A DNA stretch of 64,000 bases from an uncultured Clostridium sp. (GTDB lineage Bacteria; Bacillota; Clostridia; TANB77; CAG-508): assembly GCA_930986425.1 (NCBI GenBank), contig CAKNJR010000003.1, positions 62,001 to 126,000 of the forward strand, read 5' to 3'. Each line of letters opens with the position of its first letter. Position 1 is the stretch's first letter. The notes under the pieces were generated by a model. The model ran no database searches, was not told the DNA's origin, and worked only from the letters and a program-made list of their open reading frames with translations. A program made the position numbers and the translations under genes. Shown here in pieces: positions 55,185 to 63,928 of this stretch.

Positions 55185-56021
55185 ATGTTAGATAAAGAGA
55201 GATTAATAAATGAAGCAAACAAAGCTGTAAAATGGATTAAAGACTTTGTAGAAAATGCAAGAGTAAAGGGAGTAGTAATTGGAAACAGTGGAGGAAAAGA
55301 TTCTGCAACAGTATTAGCAATGGCAGTAAAAGCATTAGGAAGTGAAAAAGTTATTGCAGTATCAATGCCATGTCATTCTATAAATACAGATTATAATGAT
55401 GCCAAACTTGTCGCTGAGCATTTTAATGTCAAAATGCTAACTGTTGATTTAACTGAAACATATGACGCAATGGAAAAAGAAATAAATAATCAATTAAAAA
55501 ATATCGAAAATAAATCAGACAATTTTGAAAATACATCAAGCAGTATTGAAAACAAATCAATAGTATCTATCTCAAAAGATGCAAGCACAAATATGAAACC
55601 AAGGCTAAGAATGACTACATTATATAGCATAGCTCAAACAATGGGATATTTAGTAATTGGTACAGGAAATTTATGTGAGGCAATGGTCGGATATACAACT
55701 AAATGGGGAGATAGCAGTTATGATTTTAATCCTATTGCAAATTTTACAGTTGAAGAAGTTTTAGCTATTGGCGAATACCTAGGTGTACCGGAGAAAATAT
55801 TAAAAAAAGCTCCTAATGATGGATTAGGAGGACAAACTGACGAAGAAAAGATGGGAATAAAATATAGCCAAATTGCAGAAATGATAGAAACAGGAAAAAC
55901 AGACGAGATGGCTGAAAAAGAGATTATAAAAAGATATAATGCTTCTAAGCATAAGAGAGAAGCTGTACCAGTTTATACATTTGAAAGAAAAAATTATTTG
56001 AAAGATAGGAAACCGTTATGA
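55185..56021 (+). CDS. nadE: NAD synthetase (ammonia-dependent)
   Basis: 278 residues. ATP pyrophosphatase loop GNSGGKDSATVLAMA, then MTTLYSIAQTMGYLVIGTGNLCEAMVGYTTKWGDSSYDFNPIA, and the C-terminal KAPNDGLGGQTDEEKMG. No glutaminase domain, so it uses ammonia. Residues 100-135 are a Ser/Asn/Glu-rich insertion. It overlaps the next gene by ATGA. Confidence 0.93.
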   Translation: MLDKERLINEANKAVKWIKDFVENARVKGVVIGNSGGKDSATVLAMAVKALGSEKVIAVSMPCHSINTDYNDAKLVAEHFNVKMLTVDLTETYDAMEKEINNQLKNIENKSDNFENTSSSIENKSIVSISKDASTNMKPRLRMTTLYSIAQTMGYLVIGTGNLCEAMVGYTTKWGDSSYDFNPIANFTVEEVLAIGEYLGVPEKILKKAPNDGLGGQTDEEKMGIKYSQIAEMIETGKTDEMAEKEIIKRYNASKHKREAVPVYTFERKNYLKDRKPL

Positions 56022-56575
56022 AAAGTGAGATTATAGTAGAATGTTTAAACAATTCTAAAGCAAATCTAATGCTAAAAGTAGAGGACGAAGAAAAGCTTTC
56101 TACAAAAGCATATATAGGCAGAAACGGAACAACAGATAATAAAATTGAGGGAGACGGAAAAACTCCAATAGGAACATTCAAATTAGGAAAAATAATTGGC
56201 TTTAGTGACAAAGAAAAAGTAAAAGATGAGTTTAATATAGATAACTATATACAAATAACTCCAACTATGTATTGGGTAGATGACCCGAACTCGACTCATT
56301 ACAATAAACTTGTAGACACAAAAGAAATAAAAAAAGACTGGCAAAGTGCGGAGCATTTATGCGATTTTCCAATAGAATATGAATATGGAATAGAGATAAA
56401 AACAAATCCTAACAATATTCCTAACAAAGGAAGTGCAATATTTTTACATTGCTCAAATAATAAGCCTACTGCGGGTTGCGTAGCAATACCAAAAGATGAT
56501 ATAATAAAATTGTTAAGATTTATAAAAGGAGAAACAACAATAAAAATAGTACAAGGAGACTTATGGAAAGTGTAG
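56018..56575 (+). CDS. L,D-transpeptidase/YkuD-type catalytic domain protein
   Basis: 185 residues. Catalytic signature IFLHCSNNKPTAGCVAIPKDDI (His and Cys), with GRNGTTDNKIEGDGKTPIGTFKLG at the front. No signal peptide is visible, unusual for an enzyme that acts on peptidoglycan outside. It overlaps nadE by 4 bp and the following methyltransferase gene by 13 bp. Confidence 0.85.
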   Translation: MKSEIIVECLNNSKANLMLKVEDEEKLSTKAYIGRNGTTDNKIEGDGKTPIGTFKLGKIIGFSDKEKVKDEFNIDNYIQITPTMYWVDDPNSTHYNKLVDTKEIKKDWQSAEHLCDFPIEYEYGIEIKTNPNNIPNKGSAIFLHCSNNKPTAGCVAIPKDDIIKLLRFIKGETTIKIVQGDLWKV

Positions 56576-57504
56576 CAAAGGCAAAAAGCAAATTGCCATT
56601 AGATTTTATAACCGAACTAAATAATACATTTAATCCAAGAATTGTAGATAAAATACTTTCAGGAATGTTAGAAAAAAGATACACAACTTTAAGAGTAAAT
56701 AGTATAAAATATAATATAGAGGAATTAAAAAAATATTTTGATAATATTGGAATTAAATACGAAACAGTTCCATGGTATGATGATGCCCTAATTATATTAA
56801 ATTCAAATGAAAGTCAAATACAATCATTAGAAATATACAAAAATGGTTTTATTTATATGCAAAGTTTATCAAGTATGCTTCCACCTCTAGTGCTAGAGCC
56901 AAAAGAAAATGAAAAAGTACTTGATTTAACAGCAGCACCGGGCAGTAAAACAACTCAGATGGCAAGCTTAATGAACAATAAAGGATATATTTTGGCAAAT
57001 GAGTTAGATAAAATTAGATGTGATAAGCTAAGATTTAATATAAAAATGCAAGGAGCTACAATTTGTGAAGTTCAAAATGGTAGAGGAGAAGAAATTGGCG
57101 AAAAATATCCAAATGAGTTTGACAAAGTTTTGCTAGATACGACTTGTAGTGGTGAAGGAAGATTCATACTACAAGATGAAAAATCATATAAAGCATGGTC
57201 TACGAAAGAAGTAGAAGACTTAACCAAAACTCAAAAAGATTTATTTGCAAGTGCATATAAAGCTTTGAAACCGGGCGGTGAAATGGTATATTCAACTTGT
57301 ACTTTAAATAAATTTGAGAATGAAGAAGTTTTGAATTGGGCATTTAATCAATTTAATATGGAAATAGTAAAAATTGAAATAGAATTAAAAAACACACTAA
57401 AAGGAATTGCAAAAGGATATAATAATGAATTAAAGAATGCAATTAGAGTATTGCCTACAAAAGAACAAGAAGGATTTTTTGTTGCAAAATTAATTAAGAA
57501 ATAA
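56563..57504 (+). CDS. RsmB/NOP2/Sun-family RNA cytosine-5 methyltransferase
   Basis: 313 residues. SAM-binding VLDLTAAPGSKTTQMA, the two cysteines of the family in LDTTCSGEG and YSTCTLNKFENE, and RVNSIKYN in the N-terminal part. It methylates cytosine in rRNA (RsmF-like by length). AAGGAGACTT precedes the ATG within the upstream gene. Confidence 0.9.
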   Translation: MESVAKAKSKLPLDFITELNNTFNPRIVDKILSGMLEKRYTTLRVNSIKYNIEELKKYFDNIGIKYETVPWYDDALIILNSNESQIQSLEIYKNGFIYMQSLSSMLPPLVLEPKENEKVLDLTAAPGSKTTQMASLMNNKGYILANELDKIRCDKLRFNIKMQGATICEVQNGRGEEIGEKYPNEFDKVLLDTTCSGEGRFILQDEKSYKAWSTKEVEDLTKTQKDLFASAYKALKPGGEMVYSTCTLNKFENEEVLNWAFNQFNMEIVKIEIELKNTLKGIAKGYNNELKNAIRVLPTKEQEGFFVAKLIKK

Positions 57505-57602
57505 TTTGAAATAAACTATTTATCATATAATTATACAAAAGATTAAAATAATACTTATCATAGAAATTAATAAAATAATTCAAGAAAGGAAATAAAATAA
57601 TT

Positions 57603-57809
57603 ATGAGATGTCCTAACTGTGGAAGCACTAATATATCTAGTATTACAGATACCCATACACATACTAAAGGTTTTGATGGCAGTGATGCTTGCTGTGGATA
57701 TTTGCTATTTGGCTGGCCGGGAATTTTGTGTGGACTTTGCAATACAGGAGATACAACAACTACAACTAGAACAACATATATTTGCAATGATTGTGGAACG
57801 AGGTTTTAG
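57603..57809 (+). CDS. Small zinc-ribbon protein
   Basis: 68 residues with CPNCG at the start and CNDCG at the end, forming a zinc ribbon. Between them are DACCGYLLFGWPGILCGLCNTG and a Thr-run (TTTTTRTT). AAAGGAAATA precedes the start. Function unknown; this type is common in Firmicutes. Confidence 0.75.
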   Translation: MRCPNCGSTNISSITDTHTHTKGFDGSDACCGYLLFGWPGILCGLCNTGDTTTTTRTTYICNDCGTRF

Positions 57810-57886
57810 TTCAAATAGCTAATATTCAGTGACGGAGAAATATTTTAATATTCGATTTTGAAAGGATTATTAAATAAAAAACTACA

Positions 57887-58252
57887 ATGAAAAAACAAAC
57901 AAAGATAAAAACATGGGCGTTTTTTATGCGATTAGGAAATAGATTGGGATGCCATCAAAGAGAAGATAGAAGTTTCTTCATAGGAAAATGGCAATTCCCA
58001 ATTTGCGCTAGATGCACAGGAATACTGCTAGGTCAAATCATAGCAGTAATTTTGTATTGCTTTAAAATAAAATTGCCAACAATTTTAGCACTCATATTTC
58101 TACTTATAATGTTTTTGGACTGGTATATTCAATACAAAAAAATAAAAGAATCTACCAATATTAGAAGACTAATAACTGGCACACTTGCAGGAATTGGTCA
58201 AATAAGCATTGTTTTAAATGTTATAATCTATATTGTATCATTATTTAATTAA
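57887..58252 (+). CDS. DUF2085 membrane protein
   Basis: 121 residues. DUF2085 signature: GNRLGCHQREDRSFFIGKWQFPICARCTGILLGQ, then two or three membrane helices. The conserved Cys/His may bind metal. Function unknown. Confidence 0.85.
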   Translation: MKKQTKIKTWAFFMRLGNRLGCHQREDRSFFIGKWQFPICARCTGILLGQIIAVILYCFKIKLPTILALIFLLIMFLDWYIQYKKIKESTNIRRLITGTLAGIGQISIVLNVIIYIVSLFN

Positions 58253-58280
58253 TATGCATAATATAATATATTTAATAGAT

Positions 58281-58432
58281 AATTCTCAATATACATTCTT
58301 CCGCATTTCACTGCGCGGGTCGCTAGTCGCTCCAGCTTGCACGCTCCACTTCGCAGATACCCCATATGACAAGTCATAAATGCTGTGACTGCTTTCGTTC
58401 GCTGAAATGCTCTAGAACATATATTGAGAATT
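58281..58432. repeat. Palindromic MITE-like element, 152 bp
   Basis: Ends AATTCTCAATATA.. (58281-58299) and its inverted copy (58414-58432) differ at two of 19 bases. Inside, GCATTTCA and TGAAATGC continue the pairing. The interior is GC-rich (ACTGCGCGGGTCGCTAGTCG). No coding content. Confidence 0.6.
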
Positions 58433-58455
58433 TAACTAAGAAAGGATTATTTATT

Positions 58456-59412
58456 ATGAAATTAGTTGGCAACACTCCAATGATAAAAATAAATTATGAA
58501 TACAATGGCAAAAGAAAATATTTATATACAAAATTAGAATATTATAACTTAACAGGGAGCATTAAAGATAGAGTGGCAATGTATATAATACAAAATGCTA
58601 TAAAAACAGGAAAATTAAGACAAGGCACACCTATAATAGAAGCAACAAGCGGAAATACAGGAATAGCTCTTTCAGCAATTGGAGCAAAAATGAAATGTCC
58701 TGTATATATTTTTATGCCTAATTGGGCGAGCATTGAAAGAATTGAATTAATGAAAATGTATGGTGCAAATGTAATTTTAGTTAGCAAAGAAGATGGCGGA
58801 TTTATAAAGTGTACTGATTTGGCAATAAAAATGGCAAAAGAGAATGGAGCATTTTTAGCAAATCAATTTGAAAATGAAGATAATTATTTAGCTCATTATG
58901 AAACAACTGGAAAGGAAATAGTAGATGAAGTTCCAGAAGAAATAGGCTCATTTGTATCAGGAGTTGGAACAGGCGGAACTTTAATGGGAGCTGGAATAAG
59001 AATAAAAGAGAAGTACAATAATAGCAAAATAATAGCAATTGAACCTGAGAATATGCCAATAATATCTAAAGGAAAGAAAATAGCAAATCATAAAATAGAA
59101 GGAATAGGAGATGACTTTGTTCCCGGACTTTTAGATAAATCTAAAATAGATAATATTTATTTAATTAATGATGATGATGCAATAAATATGTCAAAAAAAT
59201 TAGCAAAAGAGCTGGGCTTAGGAGTTGGAATTTCTTCGGGCGCAAATTTTATGGGTTGTGTAATGGAAAATGATAAAAATGCAAAACCAGCCACTACTGT
59301 ATTTGCAGATGATAATAAAAAATATTTATCAACAGACCTTTTCAAAGAAATTGAGGTAAAAGATGAATATATTTCAAACAAAGTGCATTTATTAGATTAT
59401 GAGGTTGTCTAA
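58456..59412 (+). CDS. Cysteine synthase-family PLP enzyme
   Basis: 318 residues from ATG 58456 (AAGAAAGGA site; an upstream frame start at 58366 lies in the repeat). PLP lysine in GSIKDRVAMY, phosphate-binding TSGNTGIALS, GTGGTLMG and ISSGANFMG. O-acetylserine sulfhydrylase type by motif; related enzymes use other substrates. No serine acetyltransferase is in the window. Confidence 0.88.
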   Translation: MKLVGNTPMIKINYEYNGKRKYLYTKLEYYNLTGSIKDRVAMYIIQNAIKTGKLRQGTPIIEATSGNTGIALSAIGAKMKCPVYIFMPNWASIERIELMKMYGANVILVSKEDGGFIKCTDLAIKMAKENGAFLANQFENEDNYLAHYETTGKEIVDEVPEEIGSFVSGVGTGGTLMGAGIRIKEKYNNSKIIAIEPENMPIISKGKKIANHKIEGIGDDFVPGLLDKSKIDNIYLINDDDAINMSKKLAKELGLGVGISSGANFMGCVMENDKNAKPATTVFADDNKKYLSTDLFKEIEVKDEYISNKVHLLDYEVV

Positions 59413-59534
59413 TTAAATTTCAAAAAACTCTTTACAAGTTTTAAATTTTGATTAATAATTAAGAAGAAAGTAAAAGAGATTTCAAGGAGACAACATTATT
59501 AGCCTTTTGACTAAAGAAAGGGATGGAAAATAAA

Positions 59535-60479
59535 ATGCGCGAAGCAAAAGCTAGAAAAAAGAAGAGAAATGTTAAAATTATTATATGTGTTATATTAATT
59601 ATTATATTGCTTGCGATGTTAGTTTTGACTTTGTACATAGATAAAAGAGATGTATCAAAAGAAGTTTTTTCCCCAATACAAGCATGGGCAGAAATTGCTC
59701 CAACTATAAATGTGGATGATGCAATATATTTAGAAGAAACAGAAAGTGAAGAAGTTAAAAATTTAATTTCACAAATTATGAGCAAGAACGGGTTGAACTC
59801 AAGTAATTTTGGCTTTTTCTTCTATAATATAAATACTAGAGAATATTATTTCTATAATGAAGATAAATATTTTACAGCAGCAAGCACAGTAAAAGTGCCA
59901 GTTGCAATGCTTTATTATGATAAAATAAATACAGGTGAAATAACTGAAGATGATACATTATTATATAAATCAAATGCGTATGAAGCTGGCGCAGGAGATG
60001 TTACTTCAAAGTATAGACCTGGCTCATATATACCATATTCAGTTTTGCTTGAAGAATTAATAGTAGATAGTGACAACACAGCAAACAACATTCTTATAAG
60101 CAATATTGGATGGAAACAATACAGATATGACATAGCAGAATATTCAGAAAGAAGTCTTTCAAACACATTTTATGGCTCAAATGTAACCTGTCCCGGATTT
60201 GCATATGATGTCATCAAATACTTATATAATCATTCTAGTGAGTATACAGAACTTTTAGAAAATATGAAAAAATCATCTTATGGAAAATATTTAAAAGAAT
60301 ATCTAGATTATGATGTAGCACATAAATATGGCAGCTATGGTGGATATGTTCATGATTATGGCATTATATATGGAAAGCAAACTTATTTAATGGGAGTGTA
60401 TACAAAAAATAAAAATAATGCACCAACTTTGATTGCTAATATTGGAAAACAAGTGGTAGATTTGGTTGAAGATAATTAA
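59535..60479 (+). CDS. Class A beta-lactamase-like serine hydrolase, membrane-anchored
   Basis: About 314 residues. Basic N-terminus, one membrane segment (about 17-38 of the longer form). Active-site Ser in AASTVKVP (SxxK), SDNTAN (SDN) and HKYGSYG (KxG) are all present. The family covers beta-lactamases and other serine hydrolases of the wall; an omega-loop Glu is not clearly placed. ATG 59523 is an alternative start but the AAAGGG site fits 59535 better. Confidence 0.85.
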   Translation: MREAKARKKKRNVKIIICVILIIILLAMLVLTLYIDKRDVSKEVFSPIQAWAEIAPTINVDDAIYLEETESEEVKNLISQIMSKNGLNSSNFGFFFYNINTREYYFYNEDKYFTAASTVKVPVAMLYYDKINTGEITEDDTLLYKSNAYEAGAGDVTSKYRPGSYIPYSVLLEELIVDSDNTANNILISNIGWKQYRYDIAEYSERSLSNTFYGSNVTCPGFAYDVIKYLYNHSSEYTELLENMKKSSYGKYLKEYLDYDVAHKYGSYGGYVHDYGIIYGKQTYLMGVYTKNKNNAPTLIANIGKQVVDLVEDN

Positions 60480-60599
60480 TTGAAAAATAATTGCGTTTTG
60501 GCGTCGTTTAACTGCACTGCGAAAAGCCTCAACGTGCAAAACAGCACGCCTCCGGTTTTCTTGTTTGTTAGCCTAGCCAAAAGCACAATTCTTTTTCAA
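60480..60599. repeat. Second palindromic MITE-like element, 120 bp
   Basis: Imperfect inverted ends TTGAAAAATAATTG.. (60480-60502) and its inverse (60576-60599). Interior GC-rich, with no open frame. It immediately follows the beta-lactamase-like stop codon, so it might act as a terminator. Confidence 0.55.
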
Positions 60600-60648
60600 C
60601 TAGATTATTACAAATAAATATAATAAAAGATTAGAAAGGAAACAAAAA

Positions 60649-61203
60649 ATGGAACAAGAAATAATAGAATTATTAAAAAGCACAAATAGAACAGGAATGG
60701 ATTTTTTAATTAGTTTTTTACAAAAGTCAGACTTTTTCAATGCACCAGCTAGCACAAGATTTCATGGTAGCTTTGAGGGAGGACTCGCTAAACACAGTAT
60801 GAAAGTATATGAAATATTAAAACACAAAGTAGAAACATCAGTAAAAGAAATAAATGTACCAAATGAATCATTAATTATAATAGGATTACTTCATGACATA
60901 TGTAAAGTAAATTATTATAAAACAGATTATAGAAATGCAAAAAATGCGTTAGGCGTATGGGAAAAAGTACCTTATTACACAGTAGATGATACAATACCAT
61001 ATGGACATGGTGAAAAATCTGTTATGATGCTTTCAGAATACATAAAATTAACAAACGAAGAAAAATACTCAATAAGATGGCATATGGGTTATACAGAACC
61101 AAAAGAATTATACACAACAATAGGTGAAGCATATAAAAAATATCCAATAGCTCTTCTTACGCATGAAGCGGATTTGGAAGCAACATATTTTTATAATATT
61201 TAA
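60649..61203 (+). CDS. HD-domain hydrolase
   Basis: 184 residues: GGLAKHSMKVYEI (His), GLLHDICKVNYY (HD), YGHGEKSVMM, IRWHMGYTEPKE and LLTHEADLEATY. A complete single-domain HD phosphohydrolase, commonly acting on nucleotides or RNA. Start has AAAGGAAAC. Confidence 0.88.
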   Translation: MEQEIIELLKSTNRTGMDFLISFLQKSDFFNAPASTRFHGSFEGGLAKHSMKVYEILKHKVETSVKEINVPNESLIIIGLLHDICKVNYYKTDYRNAKNALGVWEKVPYYTVDDTIPYGHGEKSVMMLSEYIKLTNEEKYSIRWHMGYTEPKELYTTIGEAYKKYPIALLTHEADLEATYFYNI

Positions 61204-61226
61204 AATAACAAGAAACAGGAGAAAAA

Positions 61227-62452
61227 ATGAAACATAAAGATACTCTTGATGAAGTAGTTAGTCTAGTAAACAATTCAACAAATGGTTATTATCTTGCAGG
61301 CGATATCAGAGATTTACTCGCAAGTAAAAAACTAAATATGACTTTTGTAGCAAAAAATTTAAGATATATAGTAGAAAATGTTTCAAGTAACCAATTTGCA
61401 AGATTAATGAATTTTATTTCAAGGGAAGAAGAAATTAGTAATTCGATGCCTCAAAATTTAGGCGCGTTTTTAGCAAGATTTAAAAAGCATGATATTTCAG
61501 ATGAAGAAATAGAAACTTTTTTCATAGTTTTTAAATGCTTACCAGATAGTGACAAATATTTAAAGTCTAACTTAGGAAAAATAATAGATTCTGTTAATGC
61601 AGGAGTTTTATTTGAATTATCTCCTGAATTAAAAAGCTGTCTATAAGATTTGCTAAAAAGATAGATGATAAAATAAACCAAAACCAAGACGAAGTTTGTA
61701 AGCATATACTAATAAAGAGTTTAAGAAAAGGTACGCAAAGTGCAAATATTAGTTTAAAAGATATAAATGATTATTCTTTAACTTTGCAAATTTTACTTAG
61801 AGAATTGCTAAATAGTGAGAATAAAAGATTTTCGGATATGAGAAAAGTTGGCGCAGGCGTATATAGCAATGTATATCAAATGGGAACTAAGATAATAAAA
61901 ATAGGAGCTCCAAGGCAAACGCATAAAATACCAAATCACAGAAGAATTTTACAACCAATTGCAAGAAAAGAACTTACAAACGGAATGGGTGAACCAATTG
62001 GCAGTATTGAAGTAACTGACGAAGTTGATACAAGTAAAGAAACATTAAGCAAAATAACGGAAGAAGATTTATATAAAATATATAAAGAGCTTAGAGCAGA
62101 TGGAATTATATGGGGAGACCCTAAAATTGATAATTTAGGAGTTCTAAAAAGAGAGAATAAACCAACTCTTAAAGGAAAAGATTTTTACGTAGCACCTAAT
62201 TCAGTAGGCTTTAGGTCAGAGATTTTCCCTAAACCATTACAAAGAGGAGATTTTGTAATTACAGATTTAGATTATTTGTATTACGAGAATGATAAAAACA
62301 AGAAGGTAAATAAAAATTCGTATGTTTTAGAGTTTGAAAGAAGATATAGAAGTGAAGCTGAGCAAGAAATCAAAATGAAAGAAAATATGAGGCAAAAAGA
62401 AGTAGATACAATAAAATTGAAGGACGAAGAAAACAGACAAGATGATAGATAA
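61227..62452 (+). pseudogene. Kinase-like protein split by a one-base deletion
   Basis: First frame 61227-61646 (139 residues, helical, unrecognised) ends in LSPELKSCL. Restoring one A in the A-run at 61631-61635 continues as LKKLSIRFAKKIDDKINQNQ through 45 further open codons into the frame 61784-62452. Together they give about 408 residues. The second part is kinase-like: VGAGVYSNVYQMGTKIIKIG (glycine loop and Lys), IIWGDPKIDNLG (catalytic loop) and VITDLDYLYYE (metal). The only start in the second frame alone is a TTG without a ribosome site, so it is best seen as one broken gene. Real phase variation at the A-run is also possible. Confidence 0.7.
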
Positions 62453-62615
62453 AAACATTACTAATATCTAAAGTTTAATTTATAATATGTTTAGGCTTAG
62501 AAACATATTATAGTGTTTCTATTTTGAATAATATCACAAAATTTTACAAATAATAATATAATAATATTGACAAATGTAATACAATGTATTACAATAATAA
62601 AAGAGAGGTGATATT

Positions 62616-62846
62616 ATGACTATTTCGGTAAGATTAAGTGATAAAGATACAGAATTGATAAAAGCATATGCAGATATGAATAATATTTCTTTATCAGATT
62701 TAATAAGGAATGCGGTATTAGAAAAAATAGAAGATGAATATGATTTAAAGGCTTATTATGAAGCTATTGAAGAATATAAGAAAAATCCTAAAACTTATAC
62801 TCTAGATGAAGTAGAAAAGGAGTTGGAGCTTGGTAGTGAAATATAA
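62616..62846 (+). CDS. RelB/DinJ-type antitoxin (ribbon-helix-helix)
   Basis: 76 residues: TISVRLSDKDTELIKAYADM and LSDLIRNAVLEKIEDEYD form the ribbon-helix-helix, then a toxin-binding tail. Start has AGAGAGGTG. Its end overlaps the toxin start. Confidence 0.85.
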   Translation: MTISVRLSDKDTELIKAYADMNNISLSDLIRNAVLEKIEDEYDLKAYYEAIEEYKKNPKTYTLDEVEKELELGSEI

Positions 62847-63103
62847 AGTAGTACTGACAGAAAAGGCAAAAAAACAACTAAAAAAATTAGATAAGTACAC
62901 ATCTTCATTAATAATACGGTTGGCTAAGAAAGAATATAGAAGGCTGTGAAAATCCAAGATTACACGGCAAGGGATTGATAGAAAATAAATCTGGACAGTG
63001 GAGATACCGAATTGGAGATTATAGAGTAATATGTGAAATACAAGAAAAAGAAATAATAGTTTTAGTACTAGAAGTAGGGCATAGAAGAAGCATATACAAT
63101 TAA
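62836..63103 (+). pseudogene. RelE-family toxin, frameshifted
   Basis: GTG start inside the antitoxin gene with GGAG site: KYKVVLTEKAKKQLKKLD. An extra base in ATA[C]GGTTGG at 62917 breaks it after 27 codons (stop at 62947-62949). Without it the text continues GWLRKNIEGCENPRLHGKGL and ends LVLEVGHRRSIYN, a full RelE toxin of about 88 residues with the basic motifs WRYRIGDYRVIC and GHRR. Intact antitoxin with broken toxin is a stable state; a sequence error is the alternative. Confidence 0.8.
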
Positions 63104-63158
63104 GAAGTGTCAGAAATGGAACTTCTAAAAAATGCTTCTTATTTTCTAAAAAAATCCA

Positions 63159-63187
63159 TTGCATTAAATTTAAAAGTATGATATATT
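63159..63187 (+). promoter_or_regulatory. Promoter of rubrerythrin
   Basis: TTGCAT (63159-63164), 17-bp spacer, TATATT (63182-63187). Confidence 0.6.
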
Positions 63188-63217
63188 AATAACGGCTTGA
63201 AAAGCAAATAAAAATAA

Positions 63218-63772
63218 ATGGAGGTAATAATTATGGAATTAAAAGGTTCAAAAACAGAGAAAAACTTAATGGAAGCATTTGCTGGTGAATCACAAGCAAG
63301 AAATAAATATACATATTTTGCAAGCAAAGCAAAGAAAGAAGGATATGAGCAAATAGCTGCTATATTCCAAGAAACAGCAGACAATGAAAAAGAACACGCA
63401 AAATTATGGTTCAAATTATTAAATGGTGGAGATATTCCTTCAACAGAAGAAAACTTAAAAGCAGCTGCTGAAGGCGAAAACTTTGAATGGACAGATATGT
63501 ACGACAGAATGGCTAAAGAAGCTAAAGAAGAAGGATTTGACAAAATAGCATATCTATTCGAACAAGTTGGAAAAATAGAAAAAGAACACGAAGCTAGATA
63601 TCTAAAATTATTAGAAAATGTAGAAGAAGGTTTAGTATTCTCTAGAGATGATGAAAGAATATGGAAATGCAGAAACTGCGGACATATAGTAGTTGGAAAA
63701 TATGCTCCAGAAGTTTGCCCAGTTTGCAATCATCCAAAATCTTTCTTTGAAATAAAAGCTGAAAATTACTAA
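63218..63772 (+). CDS. rbr: Rubrerythrin
   Basis: 184 residues. Four-helix diiron domain (GSKTEKNLMEAFAGESQARNKY, NEKEHAKLWF, EKEHEARY) and a C-terminal rubredoxin domain with CRNCG and CPVCN. It reduces hydrogen peroxide in anaerobes. Start has GGAGGTAA. Confidence 0.97.
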   Translation: MEVIIMELKGSKTEKNLMEAFAGESQARNKYTYFASKAKKEGYEQIAAIFQETADNEKEHAKLWFKLLNGGDIPSTEENLKAAAEGENFEWTDMYDRMAKEAKEEGFDKIAYLFEQVGKIEKEHEARYLKLLENVEEGLVFSRDDERIWKCRNCGHIVVGKYAPEVCPVCNHPKSFFEIKAENY

Positions 63773-63857
63773 TAAAATAATTACTAAGATAAATACTTAG
63801 TTAATTTCATAGTAATTAAGCTTTAGTTAATAAGTTACTTAATATTCATAAAATTTT

Positions 63858-63886
63858 AAAAGCCAGTTGAAAAGACTGGCTTTTTG
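63858..63886 (+). terminator. Terminator after rubrerythrin
   Basis: AAAAGCCAGT (63858-63867) pairs with ACTGGCTTTT (63875-63884), followed by TG. Confidence 0.85.
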
Positions 63887-63928
63887 TATTATAATTTATA
63901 ACGTAATGTATGATTAAGGAGAAAAACA

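Noticed and set aside
57619..57822. Second 67-aa plus-strand frame over the small zinc-ribbon gene
   Set aside because: The 57603 frame has paired CxxC motifs and a ribosome site; this frame has neither.
63139..63729. 196-aa minus-strand frame over rubrerythrin
   Set aside because: Antisense of rubrerythrin with its metal ligands; not a separate gene.
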